DNA of 64,000 bases from Lysobacter_L cavernae (GCF_042648505.1 NZ_JBHRXK010000001.1:248001-312000); one strand, 5' to 3'; shown: positions 27,601 through 36,382, numbered from the stretch's first letter. Notes: a model not told the origin generated them from the letters alone. Program-made: numbers and translations.

Positions 27601-29613
27601 CAGGGTCACGCGCAGGCCCTTGCCCGGACGCGGCTTGCCGTCGCTGCCATAGCGGCCCAGTTCGAAGCCGGCCGTCGCGTTGGCGTCGGTGCCCTCCTTG
27701 TCGTCGAACAACGGCCGCACGCCGACCAGTGCATCGGCCGGCCACAGCACGCGCTTGAGGCTGCGGTTGACGCTGCGGCCGCCGGTCTCGAAGACGCTGC
27801 CGGTGACGATCGTTGCGATCGGACTGGTTGGCTTGGCCTCACTGGGCAGCGCGATGTCCTGTTGCAGTTTGCCCTGCGCATCGAGCTTGGCATCGATGAC
27901 GTCCTTGGCCTCCTTCGGCAGCGCGATGGTCGGATCACCGAAGAACCAACCGGGCAGTTGTTCCAAAGGATGCTGCTCGACCGCGACTGCGAGCTTGGCG
28001 GTGAAGCGATTGCCGGCCGCAGGTGCACCGTAAAGATAGGCACCGTCGACACTGAGCTTGAACGGCTCGCCAGGCTTGAGCACTGTCTGGGCATCGAGGT
28101 CGAGCTTGAGGCGCTCCGGCAGGAACTCCTCGATGCGCAAGGTCATGCCCTGCACCGCCTCCTTGCTGCCCGGGTCGGTGCGGAACTCGGCGCGCCAGCG
28201 CCCGGTGGCGGCATCGACCGGGATCAACTGGGCATGGCGCACATGGCCTTGCGCATCGGGTTGCAGGCGGGTTTCGAGGAACGTCTTGCCATCAGGCTGC
28301 ACGTAGCGCAGGAACAACGGCTGCAGCGCCTTGCCCTTCGCAGCTCCATTTTGTGCAGTGATAGGTTGCCCATCCTGGTCGCGCAACAGCGCCGACAGGC
28401 GCACGGTCTCGCCAGGACGGTACAGGTCGCGACCGGACCAGGCGAACACGTCGAACCAGGCCTGCTCGCGGCCGCTGACGGCGAACTCCGACAGGTCCAG
28501 TGCTGGCTGGTTGAACGGCAGCATCGACACGTCGCTGCCCCGTTGTGCAATCACTACGTGCGCCGCATCGAGCTTGTAGTCGAGCAGGGCATTGCCGTTG
28601 CGATCGGTCTCGCCCTTCAGCAGCGGCTCGCCCTGGGCGTCAAGAACTTTCAGCTCGACGCCACCGACGGCACTGCCGTTCTGCAAAGACGCCGTGTGGA
28701 CGAACAGCTTGTCCTTGTACGCGCGCGTGTGCAGGCCAAGGTCACTCACCGTGAAGAATGCGGTTTCGAACTCGTCCTTGAACTGCCCGGTCCGTTTCAT
28801 CACCGCGAAGTACAACCCCGGCTGCTGCAGCTCCTTGATGTCCTGCAGCGGCAGGTAGGTCAGCACGCGCTCATTGGGTTTACCGCCAAGCACGAAGCGG
28901 TTGACATAGACCGGCTCGGCCAACTGCGACAGCGGCGTCTTCTCGTCGTAGTCGCTGCTCAGTTCCCAGCTGCCGCGGCGACCGCCGCGCTGGTACTCGG
29001 CGAAGAACTTCGGCAGTTCCTTTTCCTTGACGCGCAGGAACTCGACGTCGACCTCGGGCACGTTGACCGACACCACCGGCAGGCCACGGCTTTCGCGTGC
29101 CGGCAAAACACTGCCCTGCGAGGCGAAACCGACCACCGGATCAAGCGGGCCGGTGTAGACCTCCTTCCTGATCTCGCCGCCGAGACGGTCGCCTGCGGCG
29201 GCGGTCATCCCGGCCTTGATCGTGACGACGTAATCCTTGCTGGCCTCGACATGCGGAAAGCGCAGGATTCTGGCGTCGTCGGACAGCACCCAGCTGCCCT
29301 TGACCGGCGCACCGTTCTTGTCGGTGACGGCGACCAGTTCGTCGAACGCCTGCGTGCCGACCAGCGGTCGGCTGAACTCCAGAGCGATCGCCAGCTGCTC
29401 GTCGGCCTTCTGATCGGGGTAGACCGCAACCAGGGCGAAACCCTGCACGGTCTCGCGTTTGGCCTGGACCGCCTCGCCGCTGACGGCGGGCAATTGGCCG
29501 TCGCTGTCGCGCTGGCAGGCAGCCAGCAGCGCGGCGGCGGCGATGAGGGCGATGCCGACTCCGCGCCGCAGGCGGGACGGGACGGTTCCTTCCGCAAACG
29601 ACACGCGCAGCAT
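24643..29613 (-). CDS. yfhM: Bacterial alpha-2-macroglobulin, lipoprotein
   Basis: 1656 residues (E. coli YfhM 1653). ATG 29613 has GAGGAG at 6 nt. The lipoprotein signal ends in LLAAC (about residue 33). The chain holds the macroglobulin repeats, and the thioester motif YGCAEQTTS with Cys1178 and Gln1181, which can trap an attacking protease covalently. It is anchored in the periplasm (probably inner membrane) and thought to protect a damaged envelope together with PbpC, encoded directly downstream. A terminator from gyrA separates it from the upstream gene, so it has its own promoter in 29614-29680. Confidence 0.94.
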   Translation of the reverse strand: MLRVSFAEGTVPSRLRRGVGIALIAAAALLAACQRDSDGQLPAVSGEAVQAKRETVQGFALVAVYPDQKADEQLAIALEFSRPLVGTQAFDELVAVTDKNGAPVKGSWVLSDDARILRFPHVEASKDYVVTIKAGMTAAAGDRLGGEIRKEVYTGPLDPVVGFASQGSVLPARESRGLPVVSVNVPEVDVEFLRVKEKELPKFFAEYQRGGRRGSWELSSDYDEKTPLSQLAEPVYVNRFVLGGKPNERVLTYLPLQDIKELQQPGLYFAVMKRTGQFKDEFETAFFTVSDLGLHTRAYKDKLFVHTASLQNGSAVGGVELKVLDAQGEPLLKGETDRNGNALLDYKLDAAHVVIAQRGSDVSMLPFNQPALDLSEFAVSGREQAWFDVFAWSGRDLYRPGETVRLSALLRDQDGQPITAQNGAAKGKALQPLFLRYVQPDGKTFLETRLQPDAQGHVRHAQLIPVDAATGRWRAEFRTDPGSKEAVQGMTLRIEEFLPERLKLDLDAQTVLKPGEPFKLSVDGAYLYGAPAAGNRFTAKLAVAVEQHPLEQLPGWFFGDPTIALPKEAKDVIDAKLDAQGKLQQDIALPSEAKPTSPIATIVTGSVFETGGRSVNRSLKRVLWPADALVGVRPLFDDKEGTDANATAGFELGRYGSDGKPRPGKGLRVTLVREHRDYHWNHDDEGGWDYDFTRRYQDIETRVIDAGSAPTRIDFPVEWGDYRVDVFDPATKLTARYPFTAGWSWDDQNRGLDARPDKVKLALDKTAYKAGDTLKVTLTPPHAGKGLLMVESDRMLFVQTIDAKAGSSYEIPVTKDWERHDVYVTALVFRGGSAPSKITPARAVGVAHVPMDRRGRKVAVGLVVPKLMRPERDFPVTVSAPQLAGQEAYVTVSAVDVGILNITRFPVPDAAAHFFAQRRLGVDAYDVYGRVIESFEGGIAKLRFGGDMALAALPQARRPTVKVQTVDLFAGPVKLDAKGNAHVTLTVPDFNGSLRVSALVYSGNKYGSRDRETVVRAPVLAEASLPRVLAPGDHSNVTLDVQNFTGKAGEFKVQVTGEGPLSLSDGARIAKLGVEGKTTYTFPLVAKEGYTTAQVRVRVEGNGYQVDRRYEVLVRPAWPSVMRARTQVLDSLAAVTLGADFADGLMPDSVNARLSVSALPPIPFASALQGALEYPYGCAEQTTSKGFAALELDEATAKLLGAKGLDAKTRRARMEGAFGRLAAMQIGSGHFSMWGDGDYVNPLITPYVVEFLLDAREAGFAVPEAMLQKALKVLNEDLLSGGASFFGYDRREHLKFAYQAYAGYALARVNRAPLGTLRALYDNERKNSLTGLPLVHLGLALSLQGDKARGRKAIADGFGRDSNDRPEYLGDYGSRLRDDALMIALVHEHKLATPDYDARAVTLGKELDARRNSGWLWLSTQEQVALARLGKALMADQAKTISGQWKVGDAMSDADPAKFIGRLFDHAALSRGVSFNPKGQPPLYASLEVAGVPRRAPEPDASLIKVTRKYYTMQGKEWEGGTLEEGDALIVQVSITASRAMPDALLTDLLPAGLEIENFNLGDAKQWAGVVVDGIEISDREDAAEVRHEEFRDDRYVAALKLDTGDTARVFYLVRAVTPGTYTVPPSLVEDMYRPDLRGVGKAMPAVLTVKQPGGG

Positions 29614-29680
29614 GCCTTTCTCCTCTTGAGATTGGCCGAGTATAGCCCTGCCCCTCCCGCAGTCATCACCGGATCAGCCT

Positions 29681-29710
29681 AAAAAAACGCCGCCCTAAGG
29701 CGGCGTTTTT
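29681..29710. terminator. Bidirectional intrinsic terminator after gyrA
   Basis: ACGCCGCC (29687-29694) and GGCGGCGT (29699-29706) pair around CTAA, with a run of A before and a run of T after. On the minus strand it follows the gyrA stop by 21 nt and ends in T's, so it closes gyrA and insulates yfhM. Confidence 0.9.
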
Positions 29711-29730
29711 CAGCGACCCAGCAGGCGCCG

Positions 29731-32364
29731 TCAAGGTGTCGAAGGCGCCTCTGGAGTGTCGTCGGCCAGCGACTCCACCATCGGTTCAGCCGGCGCCTCG
29801 CCCTCGTCGTCGTCATCGAGCGAGGCATCGACGCGCTCGATCGCCTGCAGGGTTTCGTCGGCGGCCAGGCGCATCAGGGTCACGCCCTGGGTGTTACGGC
29901 CGACCTGGGCAATTTCCGCCGCACGCGTGCGCACCAGGGTGCCACCGTCGGAAATCAACAGCACTTCGTGGTGGTCGCTGAGCTGGATCGCACCGACCAG
30001 GGAGCCGTTACGCTCACTGGTCTTGATCGCCAGCACGCCCTGGGTACCGCGGCCCTTGCGCGGGTACTCAGCCACGGGGGTGCGCTTGCCATAGCCGCGG
30101 GCACTGGCCGTGAGGATGTCGCCGTCGCCGTCGACCACGATCAGGCTGACCACCTCGGCCGTGCCCTCGCCCTCCTCGCTTTCGGCAAGGCGGATGCCGC
30201 GCACACCGGTGGCGGTGCGACCCATCGAGCGCACTTCGTTCTCGGCGAAACGCACGGCCTTGCCGTTGCTGGCGAACAACATCACGTCGCACTTGCCGTC
30301 GGTCAGCGCCACGCCGACCAGGGCATCGCCCTCGTCGAGGTTGATGGCGATCTTGCCGCGCGCCAGGCGGAACGCGAACTCGGTGAGCGGGGTCTTCTTG
30401 ACCGTGCCGTTGCGCGTGGCGAAGAACACGTAACGGTTGTCGACGTACTCGCGCACCGGCAACACCGCCTGCACCTGCTCGCCTTCCTCCAACGGGATCC
30501 AGTTGATGATCGGACGACCGCGCGCGTTGGGGCCGGCATCGGGCAACTGGTACACGGACAACCAGAACACGCGGCCGGTGCTGGTGAAGGTCAGCAGGGT
30601 GTCGTGGGTGTTGACCAGCCACAGCTGATCAATGAAGTCCTCGTCCTTGGTCGCTGCGGCATTCCGGCCCTTGCCACCGCGCTTCTGCGCGCGGTAACTG
30701 CTGACCGGCTGGCGCTTGGCGTAGCCGGCATGCGACAGCGTGACGACCACGTCTTCCGGCGCGATCAGGTCGAGGATGTCGAGGTCTTCCTCGCTGGCAC
30801 GGATCTCGCTGCGACGGTCGTCGCCGAATTCCTCGCGAAGGTTGATCAGCTCGGTGCGGATCACGTCGAGCAGCACGTTCGGGTTCTCGAGGATCTCGAT
30901 CAGACCGCGGATGGTCTCCAGCAGCTGCTTGTACTCGTCGGTCAGCCTGTCCTGCTCCAGCCCGGTGAGGCGGTGCAGGCGCATTTCGAGGATCTGCTGG
31001 GCCTGCACTTCGGTGAGCTGGTAGCGCCCATCGATCAGGCCGACACCCTGCGGCAGGTCTTCCGGGCGCGAGGCTTCGCTGCCGGAGGACGCAAGCAGCG
31101 CGCCAACCAGGCCCGGCTCCCAGGTGCGGGCGAGCATGCGATCGCGCGCCTCGTTCGGGTTGGCCGAGGTCTTGATCAGCTCGATCATCTCGTCGATGTT
31201 GGCGAGCGCGACCGTCAGGCCTTCCAGGATGTGCGCGCGGGCACGCGCCTTGCGCAGGTCGAAGATAGTGCGACGGGTCACCACCTCGCGACGATGACGG
31301 ACGAAAGCCTCGAGGATCTGCTTGAGATTCAGCAGTTGCGGGCGGCCGTCGACCAGCGCCACCATGTTGATGCCGAACACCGACTCCATCTGCGTCTGCT
31401 GATAGAGGTTGTTGAGCACCACCTCAGCCGAGTCGCCGCGCTTGATCTCGATGTAGATGCGCATGCCGTCCTTGTCGGACTCGTCGCGCAGCTCGCTGAT
31501 ACCTTCGAGCTTCTTCTCCTTGACCAGTTCGGCGATCTTTTCGATCAGCCGCGCCTTGTTGACCTGGTACGGGATCTCGGTGACGACGATCGCCTCGCGG
31601 CCGGTGCTGTCGTTGACCTCGACATCGGCACGTGCACGCATGCGCACGCGGCCGCGGCCGGTGCGGTAGGCCGCCATGATGCCGGCGGTGCCGTTGATGA
31701 TGCCGGCGGTCGGGAAATCCGGGCCCGGGATGTAGGCCATCAAGCCGTCGATGTCGACCTCGGGCTGGTCGATCAGCGCGATGGTCGCGTTGATGACTTC
31801 GGTGAGGTTGTGCGGCGGAATGTTGGTCGCCATGCCCACCGCGATGCCGGCCGAACCGTTGACCAGCAACTGCGGCACCCGCGTCGGCATGACCGTGGGT
31901 TCGAGTTCCTTCTCGTCGTAGTTGGGCTGGAAATCGACAGTGTCCTTGTCGATATCGGCCATCAGCTCGTGGGTGAGCCTGGCCATGCGCGACTCGGTGT
32001 AACGCATCGCAGCGGCCGAGTCGCCATCGACCGAGCCGAAGTTACCCTGGCCATCGACCAGCAGGTAGCGCAGCGAGAACGGCTGCGCCATGCGCACCAG
32101 CGTGTCGTACACCGACTGGTCGCCGTGCGGGTGGTACTTACCGATCACGTCACCGACGATACGCGCCGACTTGAAGTGCGGCTTGTTGCTGTGCGCGCCC
32201 AACTCGCTCATCGCGTAAAGCACGCGACGGTGGACTGGCTTCAAACCGTCTCGAACGTCCGGGAGGGCGCGGCCAACGATCACGCTCATGGCGTAATCGA
32301 GGTAGCTGCGACGCATCTCGTCTTCGAGATTGATCTGGATGATTTCCTTGGCGAGTTCGGCCAT
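29731..32364 (-). CDS. gyrA: DNA gyrase subunit A
   Basis: 877 residues from ATG 32364 (MAELAKEIIQINLEDEMRRS, the normal start; an ATG 24 nt upstream adds 8 unsupported residues). The breakage-reunion domain carries catalytic Tyr122 in AMRYTE. The C-terminal pinwheel carries the GyrA box as QKRGGKG, and the tail is acidic (SLDDDDEGEAPAEP). It forms A2B2 gyrase and introduces negative supercoils. The quinolone-region helix reads HGDQSVYD: position 83, Ser in E. coli, is Gln, and 84 is Ser, with Asp87 kept. This Gln83 is, as I recall, the natural state in Stenotrophomonas. Confidence 0.97.
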   Translation of the reverse strand: MAELAKEIIQINLEDEMRRSYLDYAMSVIVGRALPDVRDGLKPVHRRVLYAMSELGAHSNKPHFKSARIVGDVIGKYHPHGDQSVYDTLVRMAQPFSLRYLLVDGQGNFGSVDGDSAAAMRYTESRMARLTHELMADIDKDTVDFQPNYDEKELEPTVMPTRVPQLLVNGSAGIAVGMATNIPPHNLTEVINATIALIDQPEVDIDGLMAYIPGPDFPTAGIINGTAGIMAAYRTGRGRVRMRARADVEVNDSTGREAIVVTEIPYQVNKARLIEKIAELVKEKKLEGISELRDESDKDGMRIYIEIKRGDSAEVVLNNLYQQTQMESVFGINMVALVDGRPQLLNLKQILEAFVRHRREVVTRRTIFDLRKARARAHILEGLTVALANIDEMIELIKTSANPNEARDRMLARTWEPGLVGALLASSGSEASRPEDLPQGVGLIDGRYQLTEVQAQQILEMRLHRLTGLEQDRLTDEYKQLLETIRGLIEILENPNVLLDVIRTELINLREEFGDDRRSEIRASEEDLDILDLIAPEDVVVTLSHAGYAKRQPVSSYRAQKRGGKGRNAAATKDEDFIDQLWLVNTHDTLLTFTSTGRVFWLSVYQLPDAGPNARGRPIINWIPLEEGEQVQAVLPVREYVDNRYVFFATRNGTVKKTPLTEFAFRLARGKIAINLDEGDALVGVALTDGKCDVMLFASNGKAVRFAENEVRSMGRTATGVRGIRLAESEEGEGTAEVVSLIVVDGDGDILTASARGYGKRTPVAEYPRKGRGTQGVLAIKTSERNGSLVGAIQLSDHHEVLLISDGGTLVRTRAAEIAQVGRNTQGVTLMRLAADETLQAIERVDASLDDDDEGEAPAEPMVESLADDTPEAPSTP

Positions 32365-32449
32365 CGAGATTCCGTGCTGGTTGAACATCCGCGCCCGCAG
32401 CAGCGGGCTGCCGCGAGGGACTCGCGACTAGCCTTCCGGCACCGGCTTC

Positions 32450-32490
32450 GAGCTGCCAAAAACCGCCCGTGCGGGCCTGTTTTTCAGCTC
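32450..32490. terminator. Bidirectional terminator between mtnA and gyrA
   Basis: GAGCTG...CAAAAACCGCCCG and CGGGCCTGTTTTTCAGCTC form a stem-loop with A-run and T-run on opposite sides and matching outer GAGCTG/CAGCTC arms. It lies 124 nt after the mtnA stop and 86 nt before gyrA. The 249-nt gap (32365-32613) otherwise shows no gene and must hold the gyrA promoter. Confidence 0.7.
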
Positions 32491-32613
32491 GCGCGGAGCG
32501 GCATCAAAAGGACAGGAAATGATACCACGTCGAGGCACCTCACGGCACCCCGATTCCTACGCAGAAACAAGTACTTGCGGCGAATTTACGCAGCATTTGC
32601 GCGCACTTTCGCC

Positions 32614-33672
32614 TCAGTCGCCGAACGCCGCCCGCATCGCCGTCGCGTCGGGCCGCTCGATCACGCCGCGCTCGGTCACGATCGCATCGATCAGCTCGTG
32701 CGGGGTGACGTCGAACACCGGGTTCCACGCGCCCACGTCCTGCGCCGCCGTGCGCACACCACCGACACCGAACAGCTCGCCGGGGTCGCGCTCCTCGATG
32801 TGGATCTGGTCACCGGAGGCGGTCGCCATGTCGACCGTCGACGACGGCGCGGCGACCATGAACTTGACGCCGTGGTGGCGCGCCGCGATCGCCAGCTGGT
32901 AGGTGCCGATCTTGTTGGCGACATCGCCATTGGCGCAGATGCGGTCGGCGCCCACCACCACCCACTGCACCTTGCCGGTCTTCATCAGGTGCGAGGCGGC
33001 CGCGTCGGCAATCAGGGTCGGGGCGATACCGTCCTGCTGCAGCTCCCACACGGTCAGGCGCGCCCCCTGCAACCACGGCCGGGTCTCACCGGCGAAAACC
33101 TGGTCGATGCGCCCCTCGGCGACGCCGGCACGGATCACGCCGAGCGCAGTGCCGAACCCGGCGGTGGCCAGCGAACCGGTGTTGCAGTGGGTCAGCACGC
33201 CGCTACCGGGCACGATCAAAGCCGCGCCGAGCGCCCCCATGCGGCGGTTGGCCGCGAGGTCTTCGTCGGCAATGGCCTGCGCCTCGCGCTCGAGCACATT
33301 GCGCCAGTCGTGGCCGGCGACGGCCAGCACGCGACGCATGCGCGCCAGCGCCCAGGCCAGGTTGACCGCGGTCGGACGTGCCGCATTGAGGCGCTGCATG
33401 GCTGGATCAAGACGCGCCGCGGCCTCGGCGCCGTCAGCGGCTTCGATCGCCCGTGCCGCCAGCACTACGCCCCAGGCCGCGGCGATGCCGATCGCCGGCG
33501 CGCCGCGCACGGTCAAGGCGTGGATGGCGGCGGCGACGGCATCGCTGTCGTCGCAGCGCACGTACTCGACGGTGAATGGCAACTTGCGCTGGTCGAGCAG
33601 CTCCAGGGCTTCGCCGGTCCAGCGGATCGGGCGGACGCGGTCGTAGCGGTCGAAATCGATCGAAGTCGTCAT
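32614..33672 (-). CDS. mtnA: S-methyl-5-thioribose-1-phosphate isomerase
   Basis: 352 residues. MtnA converts methylthioribose-1-phosphate to methylthioribulose-1-phosphate in methionine salvage. The catalytic pair is visible: Cys163 in LTHCNTGSLAT and Asp243 in GADRICANGDVANKIGTY. The N-terminal RCDDSDAVAAAIHALTVRGAPAIG is the family substrate-binding segment. It belongs to the eIF2B-like isomerase family; the RGAP and GADRI motifs favour MtnA over eIF2B or ribose-1,5-bisphosphate isomerase. No other methionine-salvage gene is in the window. The ribosome site before the ATG is weak. Confidence 0.94.
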   Translation of the reverse strand: MTTSIDFDRYDRVRPIRWTGEALELLDQRKLPFTVEYVRCDDSDAVAAAIHALTVRGAPAIGIAAAWGVVLAARAIEAADGAEAAARLDPAMQRLNAARPTAVNLAWALARMRRVLAVAGHDWRNVLEREAQAIADEDLAANRRMGALGAALIVPGSGVLTHCNTGSLATAGFGTALGVIRAGVAEGRIDQVFAGETRPWLQGARLTVWELQQDGIAPTLIADAAASHLMKTGKVQWVVVGADRICANGDVANKIGTYQLAIAARHHGVKFMVAAPSSTVDMATASGDQIHIEERDPGELFGVGGVRTAAQDVGAWNPVFDVTPHELIDAIVTERGVIERPDATAMRAAFGD

Positions 33673-33744
33673 GCCATCCAGTTTAACGAGATGACCGCAT
33701 CCGCGCGTGTCCCCGGCACCGGCGTCAGGTCGGGCAAGCCCGGC

Positions 33745-34497
33745 TCAATTGACTCGGAAATCGCCGCGGCAACCGTTGACCACCCAGATGCCGTTGCGGT
33801 CCCAGCCCCAACTCTGGCCTTCGATGCAGGGCGCCTTCGATGCCTGGCGGATCAGGCGTGCGTCGCGGCGGATGGAAACGTTACAGCGGCGCTGGCGGCG
33901 ATCTTCGGAACCGCAGTACAGGGTCTGCGCCTGGTCCCAGCCGCCGCCCTGGCCGTGGTCCCAGCCACCACCACCGCCGCTGTTGCGGCTGCTGAACTGC
34001 GCACGACAGCCGCCGGAGACCCAGACAAAACCACGCTGGTATCCCCAGGTGCGGCCTTCGATGCAGGGCGACTTCGAGTACTGGCGTTGCAGGTACACGC
34101 GCCGGCCATCGATCGGGCATTGCCGGTAGCGGTTGTCATTGGAGTCGCAGCGCACGCTGTCGCCACCGGAACCCTCGCCGTTCCAACCGCCGCCTCCACC
34201 GCCACGGCCGACAGCGAATTCGGCGCGACAGCCGCCGCTGACCCAGACTGCGCCGCGTTGACTGCCCCAGGTGCGCCCTTCGATGCAGGGCGACTTCGAA
34301 TACTGCCGGATCAGGCTCACGCCGTAGCGCGTATCGGCCTGGCATTCGCGGTAGCGGCTGTCGTTGGAATCGCAACGCACCGTCTGGCCGTCACCGCCAT
34401 GTCCATAGTCGCTGTACTGCGCCGCAGCCGGCGCGGCGAACGCGGCCAGAAACACGGCCGCCAGCAGTCCGGCGCCGGAGAAAACATAAGCAATCAT
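33745..34497 (-). CDS. Secreted DUF3011 protein with three Cys-rich repeats (copy 1)
   Basis: 250 residues from ATG 34497, which gives a signal peptide ending in PAAAQ (about residue 27); longer in-frame readings have no signal logic. Three repeats of about 56 residues (near 40-95, 115-170 and 190-245) share the pattern C-[DG]S-x-C, a basic LIRQ or LQRQ stretch, SKSPC or SKAPC, EGxxWG, WV, GCRA. Each repeat has four Cys, so twelve in all, likely disulfide-bonded in the periplasm or outside. Gly-rich linkers separate the repeats. DUF3011 has no known function. A paralogue lies 88 nt upstream on the same strand. Confidence 0.8.
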   Translation of the reverse strand: MIAYVFSGAGLLAAVFLAAFAAPAAAQYSDYGHGGDGQTVRCDSNDSRYRECQADTRYGVSLIRQYSKSPCIEGRTWGSQRGAVWVSGGCRAEFAVGRGGGGGGWNGEGSGGDSVRCDSNDNRYRQCPIDGRRVYLQRQYSKSPCIEGRTWGYQRGFVWVSGGCRAQFSSRNSGGGGGWDHGQGGGWDQAQTLYCGSEDRRQRRCNVSIRRDARLIRQASKAPCIEGQSWGWDRNGIWVVNGCRGDFRVN

Positions 34498-34585
34498 GAG
34501 AAGAATCCCGAGTCCTTGTCGCGCATAACTGTAACCAAGCAGGCTTAATGCGGGCCGGACACAGGCGCCCCAGCCATCGCGTGAT

Positions 34586-35314
34586 TCAGCCGTCGCTCGG
34601 CTTGTCCCGGCGGAGGATCTCGAACTCGGCACGGCAACCGCCTTCCACCCAGATCCCTTCGCGGTCAACACCCCAGTTGCGGCCTTCGACGCAGGCCGCG
34701 CGCGACAGCTGACGGAACAGGCGCACGCCGCCGCTGGTATCGGCCGGACAATGGCGGGGGCGCTTGCTGTTGGAGTCGCAGCGCACGATCTGTGCGCGCG
34801 CCTGGTCGGTCTGGACATCGGCCATCATCCGGAACTCCGCCCGGCAGCCGCCGGAGACCCAGACGCCACGGCTGTCCGCACCCCAGCTTTGCCCCTTGAT
34901 GCAGGCGTTCCTGGACAGCTGGCGCACCAGCTCCACGCCACCGCGGCTCTCGGCATCGCAATGCTGCCAGCGGCTGCCGCGCGACTCGCAACGGAACACG
35001 CGACTGCCGTAGCCGCTGCCGACGCTGCCGCCGTAGCCAAGGACGAATTCGGCGCGGCAGCCATGCCTGACCCAGATGCCGGAATCGCTCACGCCCCAGC
35101 TGCGCCCTTCATCGCAGTCGGTACGCGACAAGGTGCGCAGCAGACGCACGCCGCCGCGGACATCGGCCGGGCACAAATGGGCCTGGCTGCCCTTGGCTTC
35201 GCAACGCACGACGCGATCGCCATGGAAGCGTTCGCCGGATTGTGCAGCCACCTCGGGCACGGCAGCCAGGGCAGCAAGTCCCAACAAGAAGGTCGAAGTG
35301 GTCCAACCGCGCAT
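34586..35314 (-). CDS. Secreted DUF3011 protein with three Cys-rich repeats (copy 2)
   Basis: 242 residues from ATG 35314, which follows AGGGG at 6 nt; the signal peptide ends in EVAAQ. Three DUF3011 repeats again carry four Cys each, with the tail pattern WGV..GIWV..GCRAEF. The repeats are more diverged from each other and lack the Gly-rich linkers of the neighbouring copy; the C-terminal nine residues are charged. The two genes are tandem paralogues, both about 12 Cys. Secreted, function unknown; nothing in the repeats looks catalytic. Confidence 0.8.
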   Translation of the reverse strand: MRGWTTSTFLLGLAALAAVPEVAAQSGERFHGDRVVRCEAKGSQAHLCPADVRGGVRLLRTLSRTDCDEGRSWGVSDSGIWVRHGCRAEFVLGYGGSVGSGYGSRVFRCESRGSRWQHCDAESRGGVELVRQLSRNACIKGQSWGADSRGVWVSGGCRAEFRMMADVQTDQARAQIVRCDSNSKRPRHCPADTSGGVRLFRQLSRAACVEGRNWGVDREGIWVEGGCRAEFEILRRDKPSDG

Positions 35315-35393
35315 CAGCTGCCCCTGAATTCCACGTGACCACTCTACCCTGTCTATCGGCCCCATGAATCAAGAATTCGCAAAGAATCCAGTG

Positions 35394-36365
35394 TCACGCC
35401 CGTGCAAAATCGAACGCCAGCACATCGGCGATACGGGCAGTGCCCAGCATCGCCATCAGCAGACGATCGACGCCCAGCGCGACGCCGGCACAGTGCGGAA
35501 AGCCCGACGCCAGGCCGGCCAGCAGACGTTCGTCGCGCGGTGGTGCGATGTCGCCGCGCTGCGCGCGGATCTCGCGGTCACGCGCGAAACGCTGGCCCTG
35601 TTCGGTTGCGTCGGCCAGCTCGTGGTAGCCGTTGGCCAGTTCCAGCGGACCGAGGTACAGCTCGAAACGCTCGGCCACCGGTGGGTCGTCATCGCGCAAT
35701 CGCGCCAAGGCGCACTGCGACGCCGGATAGTCATAGACGGCGAGCAGTTGGTCGGCCGCGAACGAAGGCTGCAGACGGTGGGTCATCAGCAGGTCGAGCC
35801 AGTCGTCGCGCGTGAGTCCGGTCGGGTCGATCACGACATCGCCCAAGGCAGCCCGCAGACTGGCCTGGCTGGCGGTGTGCGGGTCGATGCCGAGCCGCTG
35901 CCGGTACAGCGCGTGATAACTGATTTCGGACAGCTGCGCCGTGCGCCCGACCAGGGTCAGCGCCGCCTGCACCAATGCCGCCGTTTCACCGATCAGGCGA
36001 CGGTGGTCCCAACCGAGTCGATACCACTCGAGCATGGTGAACTCGGGGTTGTGGCGGCCGCCGGCTTCGCCGTCACGGAACACGCGCCCCAGCTCGTAGC
36101 AATCGCCAAAGCCGGCCGCGAGCAGGCGCTTGAGCGGGTACTCGGGCGAAGTCCGCAGCCAGCGTGTCCGCGACGCGCCGTCGGTGCGGCCACTGAACTG
36201 CAGCGAAAACGAGGCGATATTGGGGTCGGTGTTGCCCGCCAGCGACATCACCGGCGTCTCGACCTCGATGACCTCGCGCTCAGCGAAGAAAGCACGCACC
36301 AACGTGTTCAGACGCGCTCGCAATCGCAGCGTGTCGAACGTAGCAGAGGGCTGCCAATCACTCAT
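35394..36365 (-). CDS. epmA: Elongation factor P--(R)-beta-lysine ligase
   Basis: 323 residues from ATG 36365; a 13-residue extension upstream is encoded by a REP element and is rejected. It is a class II aminoacyl-tRNA-synthetase core like the catalytic domain of LysRS without the anticodon domain: motif 2 FRDGEAGGRHNPEFTMLEWY and motif 3 GVALGVDRLLMAM are clear. EpmA attaches (R)-beta-lysine to a Lys of EF-P so that ribosomes pass polyproline stretches. Its partners EpmB and EF-P are not in the window. The REP doublet at 36383 separates it from ligA. Confidence 0.93.
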   Translation of the reverse strand: MSDWQPSATFDTLRLRARLNTLVRAFFAEREVIEVETPVMSLAGNTDPNIASFSLQFSGRTDGASRTRWLRTSPEYPLKRLLAAGFGDCYELGRVFRDGEAGGRHNPEFTMLEWYRLGWDHRRLIGETAALVQAALTLVGRTAQLSEISYHALYRQRLGIDPHTASQASLRAALGDVVIDPTGLTRDDWLDLLMTHRLQPSFAADQLLAVYDYPASQCALARLRDDDPPVAERFELYLGPLELANGYHELADATEQGQRFARDREIRAQRGDIAPPRDERLLAGLASGFPHCAGVALGVDRLLMAMLGTARIADVLAFDFARA

Positions 36366-36382
36366 GCTGTGCTGCAGTCCAC

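Noticed and set aside
24016..29682. Long plus-strand open frames (729 and 870 codons) across pbpC and yfhM
   Set aside because: Both are antisense to well-supported genes and cross the REP-like junction; no domains.
29968..34548. A 1526-codon open frame on the plus strand across gyrA, mtnA and a DUF3011 gene
   Set aside because: It is antisense to three clear genes, has no family similarity, and its composition is that of a reverse-frame shadow in GC-rich DNA.
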